Shown here piece after piece: positions 31,501-39,166 of a stretch of 64,000 nt of DNA. The stretch comes from an uncultured Muribaculaceae bacterium. Its GTDB lineage: Bacteria; Bacteroidota; Bacteroidia; Bacteroidales; Muribaculaceae. Below the pieces are notes generated by a model. It was not told the origin of the DNA. It did no database searches and saw only the letters and a list, made by a program, of their open reading frames with translations. The stretch covers positions 10,076-74,075 of the forward strand of contig CAJTSR010000016.1 in assembly GCA_910579035.1 (NCBI GenBank), in the 5' to 3' direction. Positions within the stretch are counted from its first letter, which is position 1. Every line of letters starts with the position of its first letter. The translations under genes were made by a program, and so were the position numbers.

Positions 31501-34097
31501 CCGTGGCCAATGCTGCTATGATTGCCACGCTCTATAACCGCGCCCTCGACAAGCTGTCATCGCCGTCGTGGCCATCGGGTATGTCATTTAACAATGCAGG
31601 CAGCTGGATATCTTTCTCAGCACCCTCGGCAGGACGCAACAGCTTCAGCCTGTATGGCAATATCAAGGACTATCCTGCGGTAAACACGGTGTTCCCTGCC
31701 TTTATGTTCTGGGAAACGGAGCTGTACAATTCCCTGCCGCAGAGGAAGCTGATGGCTTCGGCTTCAGGAGTGGCAGTTCGGGGCGCGTATGACGACGTTA
31801 TGCTCCGAGAAGAAATTGTGGCCGCAGGCATCGGCTCTTCAAATGACCTCAAGGCAGAGAAGGAAGAAGACGGAGTGGAAGAATCCGAGCCGGACGTTGA
31901 ATACCGTGTGGCCGAAACGCTTCAGGTGCTGTGGGAACCCCGTCTTACAGCCGATGCCGAGGGCAATATCGACATCGTGTTCACTATGCCCGACGCTATC
32001 GGCGGCTGGTCGTTCAAGGGCTTTGCCTGGAGCGATGATGCGCGCGCGGCGGCGTATACTGCCGAGTGTGTAAGCAGCAAGCCCGTGATGGTGCAGCCCA
32101 ATCTGCCTCGCTTCCTGCGTCAGGGCGACAAGGCCACCATACGTGCCACCGTCTTCAACAACAGTGGCGACAACGGTATGGTGAAGACCACGATGGAGCT
32201 GTTCGACCCTGCAACCGGCACGGTTAAATCAAGTTCCACGGTGCTGAGCACGCTTGCAGCCGGTGCCTCGACGATAGTGGGAATACCTGTGGAGGCTCCC
32301 GCTGATGCTTCGGCGATAGGTTTCAGGGTGCGTTCGGTGCTCGGTTCGTTTGCCGACGGCGAGCAGGCGCTCGTGCCCGTGCTTGCCTCATCTGCCACGG
32401 TGATAGAGAGCACGGAGTTCTATCTCAACCCCGGCGACAACAAGCCTTTCGAGCTTACCGTGCCTGCGGCGGCCGATGCCACCATAACGCTTCAGTACTG
32501 TCAGAATCCTGTCTGGACCGTGGTGAAGGCTATGCGCGGGCTGTCCGACGGGGGAAGCACGTCTACGGCGTATGTGGGCCGCTTGTTCTCGGCTCTTGCC
32601 GGTAGGAAGATAATAAGCGAGTCGCCGGCGGTGGCTGCCGCCATCAAGCGGTGGAGCGAGAATCCCTCTGAAGATGCTCTCAAATCGATGCTCGAAAAGA
32701 ACGAGGATCTCAAGAAGCTGATGCTCGACCAGACTCCGTGGGTTCAGGCTGCGGCGAGCCAGAGCGCGCGTATGGCCGCTTTGGCGCAGTTCCTTGAGCC
32801 GGAAGCTGTGGAGAAATCTGTCAATGCTGCCGTCGAAGGCTTGTCGAAGCTTCAGAATAAGGACGGCGGATTTGTGTGGGGCGACTGGAACCGCGAATCG
32901 TCGGAGTGGGCCACGCAGACGGTGCTCACCACCCTCGGCATAGCCAACTCGCTGGGTATGCTGCCGCAATCCGAACAGATAAGCGGAATGGTTGACGCCG
33001 CTTTCGGCTATCTGCAGAAAGAGGCCGCCAAGCCGGGTCGCTCGCTTACCAATGATGACCTTGCCCTGATATCCGCGCTTCTGCCGCAGGCCAAGCTTAC
33101 GGTAGAAGGCAGCGCCATCGTCCGCCGCACCGTTGCCCGCATTGTTTCGGGCTGGCGCAAGGACGGCACCGTCGGCAAGGCTTACGACATACTCATACTC
33201 AAAGCCAACGGACGCAAGGCCGTGGCCGCGCAGATACTTGAATCGATACGCCAGCACAGCGTGGTGAAGCCGGGCATGGGCATGTGCTTCCCCAATGTCG
33301 ACGATATCCGCACATATGCCTCCGTGATACAGGCGTTTGCTGCCATGGACGCACCCAAGGCTGAGATCGACGCTATGCGCCAGTGGATTACGGTGCGCGC
33401 TCAGGCCATCGACAATCTCGGGGCATATAATCCGGACTATGTGATTGCCGCAGTGATGCTTACCGGCTCGGTATGGACCGATGTGCCTGTGAGTCAGAGC
33501 GTGACTGTCGACGGACGACCCCTCGCTATCGGCCGGGTGGAAAGCTCCACCGGGTATTTCGCCCAGACTATTCCTGCCGACGGCAAGGCCGTGACAATCA
33601 AGGTGATACCTAATGGTATCACACCGTCGTACGGTTCCGTGGTAAGCGTGGGCCGACGTCCGATGGCCTCTGTGGAGGCTCGTCCGGGACGCGACATCTC
33701 TGTGGAGAAACGCGTGCTTGTCGAGAGGGCCGGTAGCTGGGTGGAAACCAACGAGTTCAATCTCGGCGAGCGCGTGCGTGTGCAGCTCGTTATCAAGGCA
33801 AAGCGCGATTTGCAGTATGTTAGCATCGACGATGAGCGTCCGGCAGCCTTCGAGCCTGTAGAGCAGCTCCCCGGCTATGTCTACGACGGCGGACTCGGCT
33901 TCTATCGCGAAAACCGCGATGCTTCCACCCGCCTGTTCGTAGGTTGGCTCCCCAAGGGAACATATCACGTGAACTATGATATGACGGCGGCCCTCGAAGG
34001 CAGCTTCATATCCGGCATTGCTACTCTCCAGAGCCAGTATGCGCCCGAGCTTACCGCCCACAGCGGCGCTTCTGTAGTAACTGTGACTGTGAAATGA
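28590..34097 (+). CDS. Bacterial alpha-2-macroglobulin-like protein, thioester motif absent
   Basis: An 1835-residue secreted protein with signal peptide (MAKSTKTIFCVLLTILFPFF). Domains: N-terminal helical region to about 320; MG domains with MG2 (KLYHQGDSISWALVAAVKED, GRYTLVARM); the A2M domain (VLWEPRLTADAEGNIDIVFT, FKGFAWSDDARAA); then an alpha-toroid region (LQNKDGGFVWGDWNRESSEW). The usual thioester CxEQ position reads GLSDGGSTSTAYVGRLFSAL, so covalent trapping is not expected. Such proteins are thought to trap or block proteases in the envelope. The next gene overlaps its stop by 4 nt. Confidence 0.9.
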   Translation: MAKSTKTIFCVLLTILFPFFMQAESPKLKIPDFAYPQTVEGDAAKLLAEADRMGGTEASALRVRALLELTTAQLQIDRDNAYTQPALIAAQAAKEGAASPGRAMLLVLEAQKYFDIYNSRRWTYDRVSAPLEPYPADVSEWSALQFHTRVAALVDSAIAVADAAPVTPLADFSDCLEYSSEALSYVPDVASFVRYKAYKLLKDCGKAEEAKALAEKTMAMSTPGSAPYFYWAAKATDDLEKLYEKWADNESARYVLLQLVRSADIVSVYWDDFRVRSADTGHRDNMIGLLRASLERFPGWYANNDLRNELARLTKPELEYSFPRMQMPGKPFDVVVSYSFAKNVDLAVYRLPAMGMVEWNPENIAKSCPKVFSASIAPTAVDGTDTVSVSLAEPGEYAVLALLDGEPNSQSWQRPVILVTPMLAFSLNAENRNAAVAVDFESGKPLKGVTVTENGYSHRRNAPAPLAKLLGKTSSEGTLLYTPTEADYSARYLSFGLDGREYDFGKDVDSREPADYGEDDDFKGLLFTDRKLYHQGDSISWALVAAVKEDGAASPRVFVGEKVNIVLRDANGTVVDTLEATTDSHGRVSGAFPTRKDALSGRYTLVARMAGHVTSAGVEVSDFKLPTFEVEISKIERGVPAEGAVRISGRACTFTGMPVASANVKLVLSEAYRWRWFAPMREIASLDTVTRFDGTFSFDIPASTLDGGATRPVDFYAAVTVTSLAAEAAEASRGFTVGKPYTLQIFAPYGNVDGGKASKGMIEAYNADGEQKPVEVRWTLGVYKDNECKQVVAEGSATTGTPFDMNLASVPAGVYVFEASPADSTLASAVRNDGIVVYNVRRNDVPDTGSPVFVPVESYSADGKVKLLVGTSQKEAFAIIAVNDNGKLASLSNHKISHGFHTIDVAVPAGKGRASIVVYSVRDGAVSSTAVNVERADKRDVKLVAESFRDKLVPGSGEQWRFRLLDSDSAPVANAAMIATLYNRALDKLSSPSWPSGMSFNNAGSWISFSAPSAGRNSFSLYGNIKDYPAVNTVFPAFMFWETELYNSLPQRKLMASASGVAVRGAYDDVMLREEIVAAGIGSSNDLKAEKEEDGVEESEPDVEYRVAETLQVLWEPRLTADAEGNIDIVFTMPDAIGGWSFKGFAWSDDARAAAYTAECVSSKPVMVQPNLPRFLRQGDKATIRATVFNNSGDNGMVKTTMELFDPATGTVKSSSTVLSTLAAGASTIVGIPVEAPADASAIGFRVRSVLGSFADGEQALVPVLASSATVIESTEFYLNPGDNKPFELTVPAAADATITLQYCQNPVWTVVKAMRGLSDGGSTSTAYVGRLFSALAGRKIISESPAVAAAIKRWSENPSEDALKSMLEKNEDLKKLMLDQTPWVQAAASQSARMAALAQFLEPEAVEKSVNAAVEGLSKLQNKDGGFVWGDWNRESSEWATQTVLTTLGIANSLGMLPQSEQISGMVDAAFGYLQKEAAKPGRSLTNDDLALISALLPQAKLTVEGSAIVRRTVARIVSGWRKDGTVGKAYDILILKANGRKAVAAQILESIRQHSVVKPGMGMCFPNVDDIRTYASVIQAFAAMDAPKAEIDAMRQWITVRAQAIDNLGAYNPDYVIAAVMLTGSVWTDVPVSQSVTVDGRPLAIGRVESSTGYFAQTIPADGKAVTIKVIPNGITPSYGSVVSVGRRPMASVEARPGRDISVEKRVLVERAGSWVETNEFNLGERVRVQLVIKAKRDLQYVSIDDERPAAFEPVEQLPGYVYDGGLGFYRENRDASTRLFVGWLPKGTYHVNYDMTAALEGSFISGIATLQSQYAPELTAHSGASVVTVTVK

Positions 34098-34933
34098 TGA
34101 AAGGCAAAACTCTCTATGTAAGCGATATGGACGGCACCCTGCTTGGTTCCGACGGCAGGGTGTCGGATCGTACCGCCGGTATAATCACCCGCTTGTCCTA
34201 CCTCGGCGTGCCCATAACCGTTGCCACGGCGCGCACGCCGGCCACTGTGAGGCCGCTCCTCGCGCAGACGCATACCATCGTCGACGCTGTTGTTATGACG
34301 GGCGCTGCCACGTGGAGCCGTGCCGACAATGTGTATACCGATGTCCACTATATGCCCGTTGCCGACGTCCGGCGCGGGCTTGACCTTTGTGCCGAATGCG
34401 GCGTGCATCCCTTTGTCTACACCATGGGGGAGGACAGACGCTCGCTCGACGTGTATCACCGTGCGCGCGAGCTGAACAAGGCCGAAGAAGGCTTCTATCT
34501 CGAACGTGCCAAGCTGAAGCGTTTCCATATAGGGCAGGAGCTGCCGGAGGCCGCTGAGGCCGAAACAGCGCTTTTCTTCGCCATAGGCGCTCGCGCGGCT
34601 GTCGAAAGTGCTGCAAAGGAACTTCGCGAGCGCTCGGAGTGCGCGGTGTGCTGCTATCCCGATATTTATAATCCGGGTATAGGTAATCTCGAAGTGTTCG
34701 CCCCCGGTGTGTCGAAGGCGGCTGCCGTGCGCGAATTGAAAAAGAAAACAGGAGCGAGCCGTCTTGTGGTGTTTGGCGATAATCTCAACGACCTGCCCAT
34801 GCTGGCAGAGGCTGATTTGGCCGTGGCCGTGGGCAATGCCCTGCCGGCAGTCAAGGAGGCCGCCGACATAGTGATAGAGCCGAACTACACCGACTCCGTG
34901 GCCCGATTTATAGAGTACGACTCAGGACTTTGA
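34094..34933 (+). CDS. HAD-superfamily (Cof-type, IIB) phosphatase
   Basis: A 279-residue cytosolic phosphatase. Motif I is VSDMDGTLLG (nucleophile first Asp), motif II is in ITVATARTPAT, and the C-terminal VFGDNLNDLPMLAEADLAVA carries motif IV. The cap insert (about 90-190) marks subclass IIB (Cof/YbiV type), which acts on small sugar phosphates or nucleotides; the substrate is not predictable. It begins ATGATG overlapping the A2M stop, which implies translational coupling. Its 3' end overlaps the convergent CNNM/CBS gene by 12 bp. Confidence 0.9.
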   Translation: MMKGKTLYVSDMDGTLLGSDGRVSDRTAGIITRLSYLGVPITVATARTPATVRPLLAQTHTIVDAVVMTGAATWSRADNVYTDVHYMPVADVRRGLDLCAECGVHPFVYTMGEDRRSLDVYHRARELNKAEEGFYLERAKLKRFHIGQELPEAAEAETALFFAIGARAAVESAAKELRERSECAVCCYPDIYNPGIGNLEVFAPGVSKAAAVRELKKKTGASRLVVFGDNLNDLPMLAEADLAVAVGNALPAVKEAADIVIEPNYTDSVARFIEYDSGL

Positions 34934-36223
34934 TTCTGCCTCTTCGTCGAGTACGGGCGAGAGGCGGACAAGCTCTATGCGGTTGGCGGATTTTTTGAGG
35001 ATTTCAAAGCGGAAATTGTCAATCATCACCGTGGCGCCTTGCTCGGGTATGGTGCCGGTGTTATGGAGTATGAATCCGGCCACGGTCTGGTAGCTGTCGT
35101 CCTCGGGCATTTCGAGGTCGAAACGCTCGTTTATCTCCGTTATTTCGCAGCGGCCTGAAAGCTCGTAGACCCCCGCTTCGATTTCGCGGGCAGTGAGCTT
35201 GGAACTGTCGTGTTCGTCCTCGATATTGCCGCATATCTCCTCCATAAGGTCTTCGAGGGTGAGCATTCCGGCTGTGCCTCCGAACTCGTCGACAACGATG
35301 GCTATTGAGCGCTTCTGCTGCAGTAGCCGGCGCATCATCACGTTCGCCATAAGGTTTTCCGGGGCGAATATCACGTCCTTAATGTGTTTGCGCCAGTCCT
35401 TGGCGGGGTCGAACAGCTCGCTTACGTGGATATATCCCACTATGGTGTCGATGTCGCCACGGTATACTATTATTTTGGAGCGCCCGCTGCGTGTGAACAG
35501 CTCCGAGAGCTCGTCGCGGGTGATATTGTCGAGATTCACGGCCACAATCTCGTTGCGGGGAATCATGCAGTCGCGCACGTGGGTCGACGAGAAGTCGAGC
35601 GCGTTGCGGAATATCTTCACTTCGTTCTCGATAGTCTGCTGCTTTTCTTCCATATCGTCGATGGTTTCCTCGATATAGTCGTTGAGGTCGCCTATGGAGA
35701 TAAGGTGGAGGCGCTTGGCGCTGTCGCGTATACCCACAAGGCGCATAAGGGCTCTCGACAGCCATGCCGTGAATACCGACACGGGGTAGAGCACGAGGTA
35801 GAAAAGGTATATCGGGAGCGCGAATATCTTGAGAGAGTTGTTGGGGTTGATGCCGAATATGGTTTTTGGCAGAAACTCTCCCGTGATGATTATCACGGCG
35901 GTAGATATTAGCGTCTGGCTTATGAGTATGAAAAATTCGTTTGGCGATATCTGGGCGAGGAGCGGTTCGAGCAGGGCGGCGGCTCCCATGCCGTATACAA
36001 CGAGCATTATGTTGTTGCCCACCAGTATGGTGGATATAAACAGTTCGGAATTGGAGTAGAACCGGTTGATTATGCGGGCTATGAATCCTCCTCGGTTCAC
36101 GTCGAGTTCGACGCGCACGCGGTCGGAAGTGACGTAAGCCATTTCACAGCCCGAGAACAGGGCCGAGAATATGAGTGATACTATGGATACTACAATCCAT
36201 ATGCCGGTTTCGGAAATTTCCAT
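34922..36223 (-). CDS. CNNM/CBS-domain transporter of the hemolysin C / CorC family
   Basis: A 433-residue inner-membrane protein. The ATG at 36223 gives MEISETGIWIVVSIVSLIFS; earlier in-frame codons lie inside lptC. Residues 1-200: DUF21/CNNM transmembrane domain (SALFSGCEMAYVTSDRVRVE). Residues about 210-330: two CBS domains (MIPRNEIVAVNLDN, RSIAIVVDEFGGTAGMLTLE). C-terminus: CorC_HlyC domain (YQTVAGFILHNTGTIPEQG). Family members export Mg2+ or other divalent cations. It follows lptC by 4 nt. Confidence 0.93.
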   Translation of the reverse strand: MEISETGIWIVVSIVSLIFSALFSGCEMAYVTSDRVRVELDVNRGGFIARIINRFYSNSELFISTILVGNNIMLVVYGMGAAALLEPLLAQISPNEFFILISQTLISTAVIIITGEFLPKTIFGINPNNSLKIFALPIYLFYLVLYPVSVFTAWLSRALMRLVGIRDSAKRLHLISIGDLNDYIEETIDDMEEKQQTIENEVKIFRNALDFSSTHVRDCMIPRNEIVAVNLDNITRDELSELFTRSGRSKIIVYRGDIDTIVGYIHVSELFDPAKDWRKHIKDVIFAPENLMANVMMRRLLQQKRSIAIVVDEFGGTAGMLTLEDLMEEICGNIEDEHDSSKLTAREIEAGVYELSGRCEITEINERFDLEMPEDDSYQTVAGFILHNTGTIPEQGATVMIDNFRFEILKKSANRIELVRLSPVLDEEAESKS

Positions 36224-36227
36224 ACTT

Positions 36228-36986
36228 TTATTTTGCGGGTATGCGTTTTGCCGGTAATGCGTCGGCAGGAGCGCGTTGTATCGTGGTCGGTTTTTCGGTA
36301 GCGGTGCTTGCTGCCGGTCGTGCCTGCGTGCGGCGTTCGGGTGCGGCGCGGCGGGTAGTGGCGGCGGCAGAGTCACGCCGCGATGTGCTGTCGGCCGCAG
36401 TGCTGTCGGTGCGCGCGGCGCGTCCGCTGCCCGGCCTTCTGTCGGCGGGAAGTATCGCGGTGGGGCGTTTTACCTCGTATGAGCGCATGCCTTGGTCCGA
36501 CTCGAAGCCGTAGCCCTCGATAGTGCGCTCCGCGCTCACTATGTGGATAAATGAATCGCTGTATATCTTGCGCGAAGTCTGGTCCCAGAACAGCTGGTTG
36601 GTCAGGAAGCTGTCGCGGGCAGTGTTTACCATCACCACGTTGCCGTCGAGCCTCCACAGCCTTTTTCGCGAATAATATATCGCCGAGTCGCATTCGACGT
36701 TCGACTCCGGCTGCAGGGCGTGGTCGTACTGTTCGAGCTCTATCCCTTCGGGGAAGCGCCAGAACGGTTCTTCTGCGTCTTCGTACATAAGCCATATCGG
36801 CGTTACCACCTTGTACCGGGTGTATCCGCTGTCGCTAATCAGCGTGGTAACGTCGGTGGTCGCCATGGTGGGCGTTGTTTCGCCGTCGGAGGCGTTAGGC
36901 ACGTAGTGCTGTTTTTCCGGCGAACACGACACGAGCGCCCACGACGCCGACAGCGCTGCCGCCGCCAGTGCCGGAAGCAGACGCAT
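36228..36986 (-). CDS. lptC: LptC-family lipopolysaccharide export protein
   Basis: A 252-residue protein. The ATG at 36986 starts MRLLPALAAAALSASWALVS then C, a lipoprotein signal. The core (YTRYKVVTPIWLMYEDAEEP, GNVVMVNTARDSFLTNQLFW, DSFIHIVSAERTIEGYGFES) is the LptC beta-jellyroll that passes LPS from LptBFG to LptA in the periplasm. The last 70 residues are an unusual Ala/Arg/Thr/Pro-rich tail (RRDSAAATTRRAAPERRTQA) not found in typical LptC. In Bacteroidota LptC is often a lipoprotein. It lies between the outer-membrane protein and the CNNM/CBS gene. Confidence 0.85.
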   Translation of the reverse strand: MRLLPALAAAALSASWALVSCSPEKQHYVPNASDGETTPTMATTDVTTLISDSGYTRYKVVTPIWLMYEDAEEPFWRFPEGIELEQYDHALQPESNVECDSAIYYSRKRLWRLDGNVVMVNTARDSFLTNQLFWDQTSRKIYSDSFIHIVSAERTIEGYGFESDQGMRSYEVKRPTAILPADRRPGSGRAARTDSTAADSTSRRDSAAATTRRAAPERRTQARPAASTATEKPTTIQRAPADALPAKRIPAK

Positions 36987-37027
36987 GGCGCCTGTGCTGT
37001 GTGCCTTTTCGCCGTGTTTGCCCAAAA

Positions 37028-38287
37028 TTAGTAGATTTTGCTCTGGCGGAACCACATTTCGTTGAAGTTGATTCCGATAGTCACGTTGAAGTAATTTTCC
37101 TTGATGAGGGGATTGGGGTTGGCCTGACGGTGCTTCCATTCAAAGCCGAGGTTTACTATGGTCTTGAAGGTGGGCACGGGGAAACCGAAACCGGCTGTTA
37201 CGCCGTATTCGCGGAGCTGGTTGCCACGGATAAGGAGATAGTCGTTGTTGTAGTATGCTCCCATGCGGTACTGCACACGCTTGAAGTAGCCGCCTCGGAA
37301 GTTGGGCGTGAACTGCATGCCGAGGGCGTATTTGGTGCGGTTGGCATAGTTGTGGCTTATGCTTTCGCCGTCGAAGCCACGGAATTTGACCTTGCTCCAA
37401 GGCTGGTAGGTGTAGTCGAATTCCACTATAAGCTTGCGCCCGAAGTTGTAGTTGATGCCGGCGCCCCATGTTTCGGGCAGGGAGTAGTTGCCGCGCAGTT
37501 TGTGCTCGTCGGTCACTTCGGGCTTGGTGTCCTGCTGGGTGTCGTAGTACACCATTCTGGCGTTGCCGAGGAGTGTCTTGGCCGGGCTGTATGTGAGGCC
37601 GAGGGTGAGGCGGTCGCCGTTGCCGAAGCCCACGCCGTACTGCGCGCCGAAGTTGAGGTGGTAGTCGCGTACTTCGAGCTGCTTCTGGTAGAGGGTGCTG
37701 TAGCCGGCGTTCGCTATGGCGTAAGTATCGTTTATGATGTTGCCGAACATATACGATATGTTCGCGCCTACATAGAAGCCCTTGAAGGGGTTGCCGCTGA
37801 CACCAACATAAAGCTCGTTGATGCTGCCCGAACCTTGGCGCGAGTCAATGCCGTTGTCGATTTCGCTGCCGAAAGAATAGCCCACCGAGGAGTATGGCAC
37901 AAGACCCACCGACGCTCCCATGCGGCGGCCGAGGGGGAACTGCATGGTCACATAGTCGAGTCCTCCGCCGAAGTTGCGCTCTGACAGGCGCTTGCCGTCT
38001 GACAGAGTTTCGTTCTGCCATATGGCGGTGAGGTCGATACCCATGTCGAACAGGAAAGTAAGGGTGTCGATTGCCGCATACGAGGCCGGGTTCATCACGT
38101 TGATTTGGCGCCCGGAGTTCATGGCATAGCCCACGCCGCCCATGGCGCGCTGCGCCGAGGTGGCATGGTCGCCGAGGATACCGTAGCCGTAGCTAGAGTA
38201 GGGCGTCATAGTGCCGTTTTGCGCCGTGGCGCCGATTGCAGTAGTGATGAATAGCAGGCTAAGGGCTAAGATTTTAGCGATTCTCAT
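37028..38287 (-). CDS. Outer-membrane beta-barrel protein
   Basis: A 419-residue protein with signal peptide MRIAKILALSLLFITTAIGA. It has FadL/PorV-like features near the N-terminus (GYGILGDHATSAQRAMGGVG, NVMNPASYAAID) and alternating strands throughout, e.g. KLIVEFDYTYQPWSKVKFRG. Likely an outer-membrane transport-type barrel. Its start overlaps the coaX stop by 14 bp and lptC follows after 41 nt, so coaX, this gene, lptC and the CNNM/CBS gene form an operon. Transported substrate unknown. Confidence 0.85.
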   Translation of the reverse strand: MRIAKILALSLLFITTAIGATAQNGTMTPYSSYGYGILGDHATSAQRAMGGVGYAMNSGRQINVMNPASYAAIDTLTFLFDMGIDLTAIWQNETLSDGKRLSERNFGGGLDYVTMQFPLGRRMGASVGLVPYSSVGYSFGSEIDNGIDSRQGSGSINELYVGVSGNPFKGFYVGANISYMFGNIINDTYAIANAGYSTLYQKQLEVRDYHLNFGAQYGVGFGNGDRLTLGLTYSPAKTLLGNARMVYYDTQQDTKPEVTDEHKLRGNYSLPETWGAGINYNFGRKLIVEFDYTYQPWSKVKFRGFDGESISHNYANRTKYALGMQFTPNFRGGYFKRVQYRMGAYYNNDYLLIRGNQLREYGVTAGFGFPVPTFKTIVNLGFEWKHRQANPNPLIKENYFNVTIGINFNEMWFRQSKIY

Positions 38288-39035
38288 TATAGTCTATTAT
38301 GGAGTTAAGGCCGCGCAGCACAAGGTGCGGGTCGTAAAGGCTGTCGAAGGACAGCAGCTTGTTTTTTAAAATGTATTCGGCTCCGCCGCCTGTGAGAACG
38401 GCTTGGGCCACGGGGCCGGCCAGGTGGTGGTAGTATTCAAGCTCTGCCGCCATTCCTCTGAATGCTCCCGAGCGCAGGGCTTCGTCGGTGCTCTTGCCCC
38501 ATGCCGGTATGGGGCCGTCGGTTTCAGGCTCGGGCAGGGCAGCGGTATAGCTGTGGAGCGCCTTCAGGCGCATTCCTATGCCGGGAGCTATGTTGCCTCC
38601 GGCGTATACTGCGCCGGGAGCCACGAAGTCGAACGTTGCCGCCGTGCCGATGTCGGCCACCAGCAGCGGCGTGTTGCTTCCGGCAAGGTCTATGGCGCCG
38701 AGGGCGGCCGCGAGGCGGTCGGCGCCTAAAGTGGCGGGCGTGGCATATAGAATCTGCATCGGCATGGGGGTGGTGGCGTCAACATTTATCACACGCCGTG
38801 CCTTGCCGCGCAGCGACAGCATGTCGTCGCTTCTTCGGCTGCCCACCACGGTGCAGTATGCCGCCGAGGCAAAAGCCTCGCAGCCGCAACCGTAGGTTCG
38901 CAGAAGAGCCGAAGCCGCCTCGCCGGCGCTTAGCTCCGGCGGAAAGACTTCGGAGCCCAGCAAGCGCTTGGAGGTATCCCATACACCGCCTTTCATGGTG
39001 GTGTTGCCTCTGTCGATTGTAAGCTTGAGTTCCAT
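38274..39035 (-). CDS. coaX: Type III pantothenate kinase
   Basis: A 253-residue cytosolic enzyme for the first step of coenzyme A synthesis. It has the three CoaX motifs: phosphate-binding IDRGNTTMKGG near the start, TLGADRLAAALGA (substrate Asp-Arg), and DIGTAATFDFV. Its length is normal. The pathway gene panB (51694-52515) is elsewhere in the window. The -7 box ends 7 nt before the ATG, so the mRNA should have almost no leader. Confidence 0.93.
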   Translation of the reverse strand: MELKLTIDRGNTTMKGGVWDTSKRLLGSEVFPPELSAGEAASALLRTYGCGCEAFASAAYCTVVGSRRSDDMLSLRGKARRVINVDATTPMPMQILYATPATLGADRLAAALGAIDLAGSNTPLLVADIGTAATFDFVAPGAVYAGGNIAPGIGMRLKALHSYTAALPEPETDGPIPAWGKSTDEALRSGAFRGMAAELEYYHHLAGPVAQAVLTGGGAEYILKNKLLSFDSLYDPHLVLRGLNSIIDYNENR

Positions 39036-39042
39036 CGCGTGG

Positions 39043-39050
39043 CAAAATTA
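39043..39050 (-). promoter_or_regulatory. -7 box of coaX, very close to the start codon
   Basis: TAATTTTG on the minus strand, with its final G at 39043 and the coaX ATG beginning at 39035. Expected transcription start is within a few nucleotides of the ATG. No strong -33 was seen. Confidence 0.55.
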
Positions 39051-39146
39051 CTAAAAAGATTGTCACCCCGCGCCATATGCCGTGTATTTTACTATTTATT
39101 AATATATCATTTCCGGCTCTGAGGCGCCCGTTACGTCGTTTTTTTG

Positions 39147-39154
39147 TAGATTTG
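39147..39154 (+). promoter_or_regulatory. -7 box of uvrC, close to the start codon
   Basis: TAGATTTG with the last G at 39154; the uvrC ATG is at 39167. Predicted leader about 6-9 nt. The -33 region is weak. Divergent from the coaX promoter about 100 bp away. Confidence 0.55.
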
Positions 39155-39166
39155 CATATCAGAATT

